Shown here one piece after another: positions 34,180 through 45,497 of a DNA stretch of 64,000 bases; position 1 is the stretch's first letter; each line of letters begins with the position of its first letter. A model generated the notes under the pieces. That model was not told the origin of the DNA and did not search any database. It was given only the letters and a program-made list of their open reading frames with translations. The stretch spans positions 19,453 to 83,452 of the forward strand of contig LUCM01005116.1 of the NCBI GenBank assembly GCA_008360955.1, in the 5' to 3' direction. The translations under genes and the position numbers were made by a program. The stretch is from Fasciolopsis buskii (lineage: Eukaryota > Platyhelminthes > Trematoda > Plagiorchiida > Fasciolidae).

Positions 34180-36990
34180 CTGAAAACGCCGTCTCTGCTA
34201 TGAGTTGACAAGCCGTTCTCAATTTTAAAGACCTCCGGCAAGTTTATTTGTCTCCTGTCCAACTAGAGGAGGCTGAAGTCGCAAAGCCGCTGATCATATG
34301 ATTTACCACTTTGCACATTTCATGGCAAGCAGAGTTCATTTTGAGCATGGTAAGCCACTCCCGCACATGTTAGACTTAAGTCTAAACAGTTCGCCCCTGG
34401 TCTTTTGGACTGACGCGCGACGCTAGTCCATCCATTTAAAATTTGGCGTGATGAATACCGCTTTACCCTCCTCCTCACAAAAAACAGTCCCTAGTAGTAT
34501 GAAATTTCGGGGCTTTGCTTCTTCTGGGTAATAACGCGATTTTACCCGCTTTAGGAGGCACTTTCAAACTGTTAATCGGGTCCAAGACAAAACTATATCG
34601 CTACTTGCGTCACCTCCTCCACTGTATCTCACTTTAATAACATCATCGGCAAACAGAAGGCTGGATGATTTTAGGGCAATAGCTATATCATTCATAAAAA
34701 GTGGGAAAAAGAATGGCCCCAGCGCCGATCCTTGCGGAACGCCGCTCGTGACTCCAAGTGTGGCTGATCACCTGCTCCCTGGAATGAAGCAAAATTCCCT
34801 CCTGGTAATAATTTTCCTTACCTAGTGATTTGCCTGCCTCCGGATAAAAAAGGGCTAAATAACTTAGAAGTAGGCAGATTCAATGAAACAAATGCCCTAC
34901 CGAAGACAAAAGAACCTACATCAACACGGAAGCCGTCATCTAATTTTCAAGTAACTTCGTCTAAGGAACACAATAGGCTGACAAGAGATGACGCGCGCTT
35001 GAGGAAGCTGTGCGGAGCTGGTCAGAGCATTGGTTGTTGAGCTGGGCATTGAGAGATATAAACCCCAATAGCTACTCCATCAACCTGCACACAAGATTGA
35101 TGAGGCGGGCTGGCCTGAAGACTTTCATGGAGGAGCCCGGGCCTACATTATAGTTACGGTATCACAGGCCAAAATACAAATGGTAGATGGCAACGGATAT
35201 CAAGATATGTCCACGGCAATCGAGTTTGCCGGGTTTAAAAAGTACCCATGAATGCTGAACGGCGACAAAAAACGTGAACACAGATAAGGAGTGCGGGATG
35301 GGGATTGGCAAAAATGGGTTAAACCGGCTGGGGGAGAGTACTGACGGTCGATCGGTGCGTACATCAAAATGGGGATGAAAAGGGACGGCAGGCTTCTTAA
35401 CTTGGTTCCTGCAGCCCTTCGAAAACGGGGTAGGAGAGGAACAGTGATGAAGAATTTTGGCAAGCCGTTGCGTTTGGGTAGGAAGAAGATAAACCTTGTC
35501 AGTAGCGAGGAGGAGAATTATGAAAAACGTGGTATGTTGAATAATATTTCCGACGCCAGGCACAGCCGACTCTCCATTGCAATCGTTTTGTATTTCTTTT
35601 TGGTCTATACTGGCCCTAAACAGCTGAAACACCAGGCCAGCGATGATGCTGGCTAGTGGCTTTATTATGGGCAGGGGAATAGCGTCTGGCCCCAGCAGAT
35701 TCCTTCTTGCTTACTTTCTCCAGCTGACGACACATCTTTCACCGCCATCAGCAAGTCTCTAATGGATTACGATGAGGCATCTGGTACCGAGTCTCTGAGG
35801 TCTCCTCAGTCAACCTTGTGGAGTCCACTGAACTACTTGGCCAGTGCTTCTGCTACGCTGTGGTCACCCGTGATGTGCTGGACCCCAATCATTAACGGGC
35901 GGATATTGCTCTTAATTGACCGTAACTTCATTGAACTTAGGCGCAATATTTATGCAGTTGCCACATAGCAAATCGTACCCGTTCGAGCTCAATTCAGATC
36001 ATCCCCACCGTCCTGCTCACATGATTTGCTTATTGGATCCCATTTCCTCAGTTTGCTTGGTGAGGCACACCGCTCTTCTAGTGGCCTTTGAGATGGACAC
36101 CACTTACCAAAGTGATTTTGCTTAGCAACCGCTGCGTCTCAAGAGCGCTAGTCTATTTTGTAGGGTTTACATAAACGTTTTGATTATTCTCCATTTTCCT
36201 CCCACCATAACCACATCTGCCAAGTTCCAGGTTAGCTCCCCAGCTCCATCGTGGACCTTGGTGACTTGCATAGTGTTTGTATTCTCTGCATTTTCCGCAG
36301 AAGCTCTGGGTTTTTGCAAGCAAACAATGGTTTAAGTTGTCACTTGATCACTTTGGCCTGGCTGTACTAGACACTATAATTTCGAGACTTTATTCGTTTG
36401 GCTTGTAATGCAGGGTCCATTGGTGACGCCTCAAAACCAGATCTGTACCAAGTTTTCCTTCTGATATGTTAATGCATTGTGTTCGATTGCAAGCATTTCA
36501 GCAATTTTTGCCTTACCCCAACGAAAGCGCATCTCTTAAAGGCCCAGCTCATGCCTGACAGTTTGAAGTACCCAGCATGGGGACAAAATTGATCGGCTTA
36601 TATGTACTCCTCAGGGCGTTTGGGAGCAACGAATCCTCAAACCGGTTGGAATCTGGTGCTTTTTACACGTCTGATACGCTGCCATGTCCACACTAAATTA
36701 ATTGCCTGACTCCAAACAATCGAACGTTCTGAGCGCATGATTTGACACGCGAATATATATAACTGATCACTCTCGGATTGCCACTCCTCCCCTTCAGACT
36801 CGTTGATTCTTCCGTGATGATGAATGCAGAAGCTCTTCCTTGTTGATTCCGGCGCAGGATTTGCTTTTGTCAGCCACAATTCTGCAATAAAAGGTATACC
36901 GGCCTTGTGCGCGCCAGCAACAGAAGTGAGCTCAGACCACTTGCTTCTATCACTGAGCAATTTTCCGAGGCGCGCTGTCAATTTTCTTCC
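34180..36990 (-). mobile_element. CR1-clade LINE, degenerate, endonuclease to RT
   Basis: Minus-strand order: the endonuclease region 36981-36637 reads KWSELTSVAGAHKAGIPFI, then ELWLTKANP (ETWLT-type motif) and SFCIHHHGRINESEGE. An RT entry at about 35690-35600 reads GPDAIPLPIIKPLASII (GPDGIP motif). The RT core at about 34770-34600 reads PQGSALGPFFFPLFMNDIAI followed by SSLLFADDVIKV, keeping the FADD box. Stops and shifts lie between the parts. The antisense frames at 35369-35656 and 36824-37012 are shadows. Confidence 0.8.
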
Positions 36991-38819
36991 CTTGACAAAT
37001 TTATATTCTTAGATTTCTTACATCGTCATCAATCATATAGCAGGCTTTAGCCTTTGTCAGTCGAAGCCCCAAGATTTCTTCAGTTTTACGAACTTCGGTT
37101 GGGCACCTACCAACTCCGCGCCCATTTCGGCGGATCTGTTTGGAAAAAGCACGGGTTGCAACTCACTCCATCTTGCCGGAGGGCATACAGAGCTGAATCG
37201 TCGCCAAGACGGGAAAGCCAAGTATCCAGGGAATCCAGAACCAAACAGAAGCCAAGAGAAGGTACAAAGAAAAAAAGCGAGAGAGGATTCTTATTATAAA
37301 CCGCTGCTTGAATGCGAGCTATCCGTGTAGCGATGACTTCTTAGACGGGTATAAGGAAGTCCAGGCCATAAACACCAAAACAAACTTTAGGAAATACTTT
37401 GTCTACTTCCAATCCGAAATCTCTTTAGAATTGTGGGGGTCATATGCCGGATGAACAGAGAAGAAAGACATACTAGACAGGATAATGTAAATAATGCAGA
37501 AGGATTTTTCATACCCGCACTTCCTGCCACCCAACTCCGCCACTTTGGTCGGGGCCATCATAAAAGTAACAATAGTAATATTGCTATATATATCCAGAAG
37601 TTTGCCGAGAAACTCCCAGTTTGCATATCCCCAATATATACCGGATTCAACAGGGTGACAATATTTGTTTAGTTGTTAGACATAATGCAAGACGGTAGCA
37701 CTATGGGCTCGCGAGTAGGCAGTGGTATATAATGGTGTTCATGTGCGCAGGACTTTCAGTGTCAAGGTCCATCAGCTGTACTGGTGCTTACACCATCGGT
37801 GTTCGCCATTGCATGGTCGGCACATAGCGGCGGAAGAAACCTGAATATTACCAGGACAGTGGACAAACAGAACGATAACATATCAATAATTGAGGAGCAA
37901 AATATATTATCCTTTGGAATCGGACGCTATGGATCGGCAGACAGAGTGTGAGAACTCAGCGAACTCAAATCCCCTCGCCGAATGGTGCGATATCGGTATG
38001 TGGCCACCGTCTCCGAATATTCACTTTCATTGCCACATTCATTTCTTCACTCTTCATCAATGTCTTACCCTGCGAATATGACTTCGTTCTGTTGGAATTA
38101 CCTGGTTCTGACGAATCCAAACGACTCCCTCCAGACAAAACTAGTATGACACCTTGAATTATTCCTTTCTCACTCCTCGTCGATATCTCGTTGTCCATTT
38201 CAGACACTTCATAGTTCCTTCTCCGTCCGTGGCCATAGGGTCCTACGTGGCTTTTTTCTTCCCCTTGTGAGAGCTTCCAGTTACTATGCCTCCTAGTCCC
38301 GATCACTGCCCAAGTTTCAGCTGTAATTAATGATCTCCGCACCGTGAGCGTAGTCAGTCCCTGTTGTTTTCATTATCCATACCCCTAAATACAGGCTTAT
38401 TTTATTCGCTCATGCGCACAAAAGATACAAAAGCTCGATCAGTTTGTCTACTTATTTATACATGCCAAAAACGCGGGGGCTGCTGAAAGCAGAGGCCACT
38501 ACCCTAAATTTTGAGCTGCACTATGGGTTCCAGTACTCTTCTTTTCTGAGGCTATCGTACGATTGGTCACATCTTTATACGCAGCTCGCAGCAGGGCCAG
38601 ACCGCCGCTCGTTCGTTCCTTTTCCATGCCCTTCAATTCTGCTTGGATGTAAACGATTACTTCATGGCCTGGATACCGCGGATTCGGCTTGCCTGTGATT
38701 ATGAACTGATAGAAACCCGATGTCTTGCTTCACCCAAGTGCACTACATTCGCATTCCGTTTGTTAACTCCCGATTACAACAGATTTATCGCAATGGCTCG
38801 GAGCGCGTAAAGATCCGCC
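36991..38819. other. Intergenic, no feature recognised
   Basis: Overlapping frames at 37054-37299, 37433-37672 and 37965-38342 show no motif, signal peptide or splice pattern that I could use. Possibly it is older element-derived sequence. Confidence 0.25.
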
Positions 38820-39960
38820 ACTTTTGCCGGCGCAACTCATGTGGGCAACTTCACTACAGCGGTGTGCGGGTGCGGCTCAGTCGGATGACAAACATTCATG
38901 TGCTCAAGTACCAGCAAAGATTTTCCGCTGGGTCGCCAGCACTCGGGTCAGCCCCACCCACCAGAACTGCTGCAGTAGGCAGCCCTCTAGTCCCCATGTT
39001 GAAGTGCACCATTTAATGTTGAATTTTTCTTGACCCTTCCCAAAGCCACTTTGCCACAACCTAACAAAAAGAATTCACGGGGGAAGTTTCTGTTGGCTTC
39101 CGATTTGCACGGTCTTTTTGCATGCACCTCAAAGTTTTCGTGAAAATGGCTCGGTATCATCAATTCTCATGAGCCTTTATTCTGGTCTGCCAAATTTGGT
39201 GGCGGACTGCTGCTTCTCGCAACTGTTCCTTACAAGACTCCGCAAGGTATCGCCTCGTTGGATTCCGTTTTCACTTCTTTTTTACCAACTCTACTTCCAC
39301 CACTGGATCTAGGCAAAATTCACGAAACCAAAGTCACCCAAAACTATCCTCACAAATTAGATGCAGTATTACAAAAATTCTATTCAGTTTTGCCGCCTCC
39401 ACCCCACCAAAGAGCAGTGCTTTCAATGTTCCACCATTTATGGTGCTAGTGCCTGTTCATTTTACTGCTAGCCAGACTATTCATTTTACCACAAACTGCC
39501 TCCAACTTTACCGTTCCTTGATTCTGTGTGTTTTTTCCCTGCCACGCTTTACCCATTCTGCTATTTAGAATTCTTGTCTGGTCCCGCCATTCAGGAATAT
39601 TACCGCCTTAGTGTAACTACCGGTGACCTTATCGACCCATTTCGGTCAGCTGCATGCATATGGCGGCTCATGGGACGCGTAAAAAGACACCAGACGGCAC
39701 CTACGAGGATTTTCTGTTGGCTTCAAATCCCCCGCGTAGAAATTTGTTACCACTTATGCGCTTATCAGGTAAATCTGACCTAACATTTACCATCATCTGC
39801 TGCTTAAGCCTCTCACCCTTTTCACGGAAGCCCTGTTTTCCTGTAATTGTTCTCTTATTTCATCACTATCGTCCCTCATCATGATCATGTTCAATGCATA
39901 TCTTGGCAATGTCCAAGAGATAAAGTATCGCTATTGATAAACGCATGGACTTAGTTGGTG
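38820..39960 (-). repeat. Second copy of the 30.5-31.6 kb CR1-type repeat
   Basis: Direct-orientation similarity to 30510-31610. Landmarks: CAGCCCTCTAGTCCCCATGTT (38981) against CAGCCCTCTAGTCCCTATGTT (30632); TCACGGGGGAAGT (39073) against TCATGGGGGAAGT (30726); and TTTCGGTCAGCTGCATGCAT (39643) against TTTCGGTTGGATGCGTGCAT (31284). Both are diverged and carry no intact frame. Confidence 0.65.
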
Positions 39961-42960
39961 TGGCATCCACTTAAAGACGAATAAGCCGAGATTTCCTTGT
40001 ACGCACAAATGACTTGCCTGAACAGAAATTACTGTTGTGGGATGGTACGAGAGGAAAATTTCGTGCAGATTTACGAACGTCATCTGCAATGTAAATCAAG
40101 ACAAAGAATATAAAGGAATCACAGAAGGGGCAGTTGTCGATGAGCGATAAATGCGCAGTAAACAACCTACGGAATAAGCCAATGTGGCGCAGGCATTCAA
40201 CATAAAGAAAAAGCTAGCCTAAACAGCAAGTTTGATTTAACTCTCAACTAATCCTTTTTACCATGTTTGCCTGTTTTAGTGCTGGTCAGTTGAAAATAAG
40301 TGAAGAATCAAAGGACTGGATATACACTTTGGACAAAACTAGTAGGAATATATTCACACATTATTTCTGGTAGATGCGGTTTCCTTTTGCAATCTAGATG
40401 GAGGGACACGTGTCAGCGATTGGGTGCACGGACCGCGGTGATGCCCGGTGGAGGGCGAAATGATTAACGATAATTTTTGGTTCAGTTCATAGACCTTAAA
40501 AACTTGCTGATGGAGTCTGACCGAAGAATAAGAATAGGGAATACTAGCTCGTTACGAGCTTCCAACATTGGGGCAGGTGCGGCAGAGTTTGACCATCATC
40601 GCACGTTCCATCTACCACGTGGATTAGAAATTGTCTTATTGACACCCAATACATAGTTGGACACCTTTCGAATGAAGGTGGCTAAACTCTGGGCAGCTTC
40701 ACACCCAACGATTAACTGCGCTGCTAAATTACGACAAAGCGTTGCAGCCATTAATAATTCAGGTTCCCATTTCCCCTAAAAGTTTGGCCCTCACGTTTGT
40801 CTACCATACTTTTCAAATTGCCTGGTCAATAAATATTTTAATGTTGCTGCTCCCGGCGTTAGAAGGGCTATGCGGAGGCACAATCCGCATAATTCTAGTT
40901 GAAAGTGGGCAAGCCCATGAAAGTGAGGCTGTTGTATGGAGCATACGACGTAGGTTTAGGCAAATTTGTTAGCGGCATGTGACTCAGTGTTAGAGATACC
41001 ATGGTCACAACTAAAGTATATTAACGAATTCTCAATTCGGCCTACTTGTGGTCCTAATAATCTAAGTCGTCGGTTGCAAGTGAAACAAAACTTTTTAATC
41101 AAAATCTTTGGCGGTGCTGATGTTCAGGCGATAAAATCGTCTCGTCGGACTGTCAAGCTTAACTTGTAGCCATGCTCTGGGCCTGACTACTGGTTACCGC
41201 ACACCACTTCCTTTGCTATGGCTTTTCCCCTTTGTTGCTGTTAACAGCATTTTGACTGACGCCTGCTCCCTGTACACGTTGCCTACCTGGGACGCTTTCT
41301 GACTCCAAACCAAATTTGGGTTCTAGGGCCGACATAAAATAATCTGTTCATCCTGATTTGGGGATGACATGTTGATCCCCTTCCACCGATAAAACCAGGT
41401 TATTATCACTGCCCTCCTTTGCAAACCCTTGTGATCACTAGTCCGTTATGCCATCGTTGCGCTTACCAGGGACTGCAGCTCGAATACCTCTAGAATGCCA
41501 CCTCCCTGCAATTTATGCTTCAGATACGCCGTACAATCACATCAGGAATGCACTTTCCGGCATTAAGCTGCTATCTTATACGTTTCTGTACAACACAGGC
41601 GCAAATTAGCCCCGGGAACTGCATATATTACTCCCGGTCGAACAAACGTAATCTACTTTCCAAACCGTCTTGAAACAGAGCCTCCAAGACAAACCACATG
41701 ATTCGCCAACGAATGCTGGAGCTTCCCGCTCTAGGCTTGTCAGAAACTAGAGGTCGTGTAATATAATCCCAAAGACAACGTGACACGAGCATGCGAATTT
41801 CTCTGAATGCACAGCTTCAGCGTTAGTCTTCCCTGTCTGGGGCTAGCCCGTACACCACGTTAACGGTTACTAGTTACAAAAAAGCCTACGCGTCAACCTT
41901 GTTGTTTGAACATCGTCATAAATGCGTATATCATCTCCATTTCCCCCTCGGCTCCATTCTTCCCGCCAATAATTCGAAGTGTCAAAGTAAAAGCAAAATT
42001 ATCCATTCTCACTTCACATTGGTTTACCAATGGTGAGTGTTTTATTGAACGTACTAAGTGATACTCTTCATTTCTTTTGGTTTTGCGTTCTCCTTTGAAG
42101 CCCTCAGATAGTGGTTTGCCGTGACTTTTCTCCACCTTTTGTTCTATTCCGCCCAGTCTAACTGTTTTGCTCAAATTTACAGCCATGGATGTCACTCTGC
42201 AATACGACAACTTTCGATTTCTTCCAATCTTGATATATTTGCTTTGCTATTCCTCTAAAATTTCTTGTAATTCCGTTGTACATGTTTGATAATTTTTCAT
42301 AAGTAACTCAGAATGCTTATTGGCTTTCTTGTAAAAGGCTATATTCCTCAATAATTATGTAAAGTTGTTAAGTTCTGACCATTTCAGCCATATTTTGACA
42401 TTTGCCGCTGCCTTTCAGACGACGTTCGCACCTCTGGTAAACAAATTCGGTAGATCTAAATGCCGAGCTCACTGCTGAATGTGACGTGTTCATTTTTTTG
42501 AAACCATGTTTAATCTTCACTGACCCATTGTTTTACCTTCATGTTTGAATCCTGTCCCTCATTTCCCTAGTGAGAAATTAAATAATCCGCACTTATACGT
42601 TGTTATTTTTCTATGATGTGGTTCCGGCTTAGGTCTCTAAGTGAGTCTTATTTAAGTACTCCTTTCTAGAAGAGAAGCAGACCATTCTAGGCATTGGGGC
42701 TGGATTCAACTGCCTCTGCCCGCCAAGTGCCTTTATCGGGTAACACGTGTCTGAGAAATTCCAAATGTTTTGAATCGATATATTATGTAAGCATTCGGGT
42801 AGTTTGTTATGTTGTTTGGAGTATCTTGCCAGAAAAAAGCAAAAACTTAAGAGCATCGTAGAATTGATGATTAGACTATAGAAGTTTCAGTAGCTAAGAG
42901 CGTACGGAGAAGGAGAATATAGTTTGAGATATTAAGCAGAATATGATGTATGACAAGGGA
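39961..42960. other. Intergenic, no feature recognised
   Basis: No RT or endonuclease motif was recognised. The minus-strand frame 42210-41893 (105 codons) is the longest, but its splice context was not resolved. It could be a further exon of the gene at 42961-44106 or chance. Confidence 0.25.
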
Positions 42961-44106
42961 TTAGTTTATGGAGAAAGCGAGGACTGACTCGCATAAGCTG
43001 CAACCACGGAAATTTTCATTTCCCTGCAGGATATCTCAGGATTGATCTAAACTGTCCTTTTTTGAACGCACTTTGAACGTTCCGTATGCAGAATATATCA
43101 GCTTTACGAGCAACGGTATATATATTTGATGCACCTCAAAATAACAGAAAACCAGAGGCTCCCCTTGGATCAGTGCACTAGTAAATGGGGTAGGGTGTGA
43201 ATGCATCACATTGATTACTTGCTGTATGATAGACGAATAAAATGAACAATATTCTGAAACAGGGACGTCTAGTCCGTAGACGGCCAGTTTTGTGATATAA
43301 ACAAAATGAAGGACACGGTCAACGACTGCAGTCATCTCCAGAAAATGGCAGTGATGGTTATCCTGCTGCCAGCAGTTGTGTTGAGTGAGCTTGAAAGTCA
43401 TGTTGACAGGTCCTGCATGGCTTCATTATAAGAAAGCCTCTTGGACATTTATGAATGGCATTGTGCAACCAAGAATACAACGGCAGGCGGTTCTTAGCCA
43501 ACCACTTAAATATGCTTCTAAATGTAGTGTAGTTATTAGGGCAGTTATTGAAAGAATCATGAAATGGGGCCTTTTTTGGCGCGAGATAATAGGGTAGGTT
43601 ATCCAATGAGATGAAAAGATGCAACATTTCAGTGATAAGTTGTAAGCGTTCATCCGCGTAACCGATCGTTGGGTACACCTGGTCTAAGCAGTGCAGCAGG
43701 GATACCATCATATCTAAAACGAGAAGATACATGCACTCATAGACGGGAGAGGTGTAAAAACTGGAAAAACCATCTCAGCAAATTTATTTAAACCTGACAG
43801 AAATTGGTGAATTTCTGTCGACTTGGCAGCAGAAGTTTTATTAAATGTATTAATGGCAGCAAAAGCACTACTGATGAGAAAATCTTTTGTTATCTTTGGG
43901 CAAGGTATATTGCAGTGTAAAATGGCCTTTTGTCAAGTAATTGTGTATTAGGACTCTTAAGGGCACGGTATTCTGCCCTTGCGGATGATAACCATGACAC
44001 TGCAATTCTTTTGGAAGATGATGCAACCAGGTAATCGGAGAAGGGCAAGTATTCTTGCCCTGCAAACAGCGTAGTGTCTTAATCTTCTCACTAAGATTTT
44101 CGGATA
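42961..44106 (-). CDS. Unrecognised multi-exon host gene (partial), helix-rich
   Basis: Four minus-strand exons join in one frame: A 44106-43872, B 43760-43408, C 43325-43072 and D 43023-42961 (ends TAA). The introns of 111, 82 and 48 bp are all GT-AG and phase-compatible (phases 2, 1, 0). The joined product is about 300 aa, rich in Leu and aromatic residues with amphipathic helices, e.g. LQLITEMLHLFISLDNLPYY and VSLLHCLDQVYPTIGY in exon B and YCSFYSSIIQQVINVMHS in exon C. This suggests an alpha-solenoid (HEAT/ARM-like) part of a larger protein. No signal peptide or RT motif is seen, and I do not recognise the family. The 5' end lies upstream; a possible earlier exon near 44305-44220 contains NAAAVLYELGWLL, but its junction does not fit. 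Exon D could be terminal or mis-called. Confidence 0.62.
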
Positions 44107-45497
44107 CTGATAAGTGACCAACTTATGGGGCCGGATATTGAGTGACCTGTTTGAGTTTAAGGCATATGATGAAATATAGTGTTTGGTGTAATCTAAATTT
44201 TATGAGTAAAGAAGGAGCCACCCCAGTTCGTAGAGCACAGCAGCCGCATTAGTGTGAGTTAGTAATCGTAAAAGAATGGCATCTCGGAATAGCTATCTGG
44301 AATGGCGTGAATTTCTGTGACGAACTTGCAGGATGCAACCCTGTGGCCGCTACCCGGGAAGTGACCAAGCACGCTTGCATACCTTCGATGAACCTACGGT
44401 AAAAGCCAGGTCAGGCACTTTATCTAGCCCAGTGGACGAGGTAAAACTGGTGCACCAGCGACATAAACGCAGTCAATATCAGATGAGCTGGGGATCTATG
44501 TATGCAGCTTTGGTAAAGTGGGGACTTCGCGTGCTACATGACCACCCACACAGAGAGGTCGACCATTCAAACACAGGCTGTTGGCGTGACAGATGTGGAT
44601 AGTTCGTGTTACGGGGTACTAAGAATCCACCTCCTCAGGTGGGCTTACATCCGAGATTAGTTAATTTCTGGTAAAGAACAGGAATCGGAAGGAGCCGATT
44701 ACGATAATTAAGCTGCAGCAGGTGAACGTCCAGGCGGAAGGAAAGAACTAGCTGGGCAGGGAGTGAATATTGTTAGCTATCTACCGAGAGTTAATGAGGG
44801 GGATGGAGAATTAAGCAGATTTATCACCGAGAGAGGATGAAGAATAAACGAAATACTGTGCTGAAGAGGAGGCAGATGTTGGCGGCTTCTGGTTGCGGAA
44901 TTTGACTTTTAAATTGCAGGTGGGGGAGAGGTAGCCAACCAGTTAGGACGGGTTATATTGGACGCCCCTGGGGCAATCGGACCTTCCAAGTACTCTGCCT
45001 GGACTTGAGGAAGTGAGTGCTGAACACGTGACATGCCGGATTCGATCGGGACCTAGCAGTCCAAAATCGTCCTGCAGAGCTTTGGTGCTTTTGGAAGCCG
45101 GATATGGAAAAACTGAAAGCGCAACACGTCCTCATTCTGTGCTAAGCAGACAAACTGTAGACAAACGAATAATGACACGTAAGCTTTAACCACTTTCCCT
45201 CCTTCTTGGCGGAAGACTTTGGGAGTTCTCAATAACCACTTCGACACGGCAACATCACCCTTGTAAACGCCCGGATACTCTTAATTTAGCCGTGCACAAC
45301 CTTGGAACCCTCTTCTGCGGCAAACTTCCCGGCATTTTGTATTCCTCGGCAGTGATCTACAACGATGAAATCTTAAGTAGATCACACGAGTGACCATCTG
45401 AAAATCTAGCAGTACAGTTACAAACTAACAAAAATAGTAAGGGCTCACATGACAGTAAGGGGAACATTCTTGAAGATTCACCTCAACTCGAAGGACA
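44107..45497. other. Likely 5' part or introns of the 42.9-44.1 kb gene, plus spacer
   Basis: A short minus-strand stretch near 44305-44220 has coding character (RDAILLRLLTHTNAAAVLY) but no phase-matching donor into exon A was found. The rest shows no feature. Confidence 0.3.

Noticed and set aside
35162..35632. 156-codon minus-strand open frame as a host gene
   Set aside because: It lies between the GPDAIP and FADD regions of a CR1 copy and follows directly from that RT; it is treated as part of the element.
41893..42210. 105-codon minus-strand frame as a further exon of the 42.9-44.1 kb gene
   Set aside because: No acceptor and donor with matching phase to exon D could be found, so it was not added to the gene.
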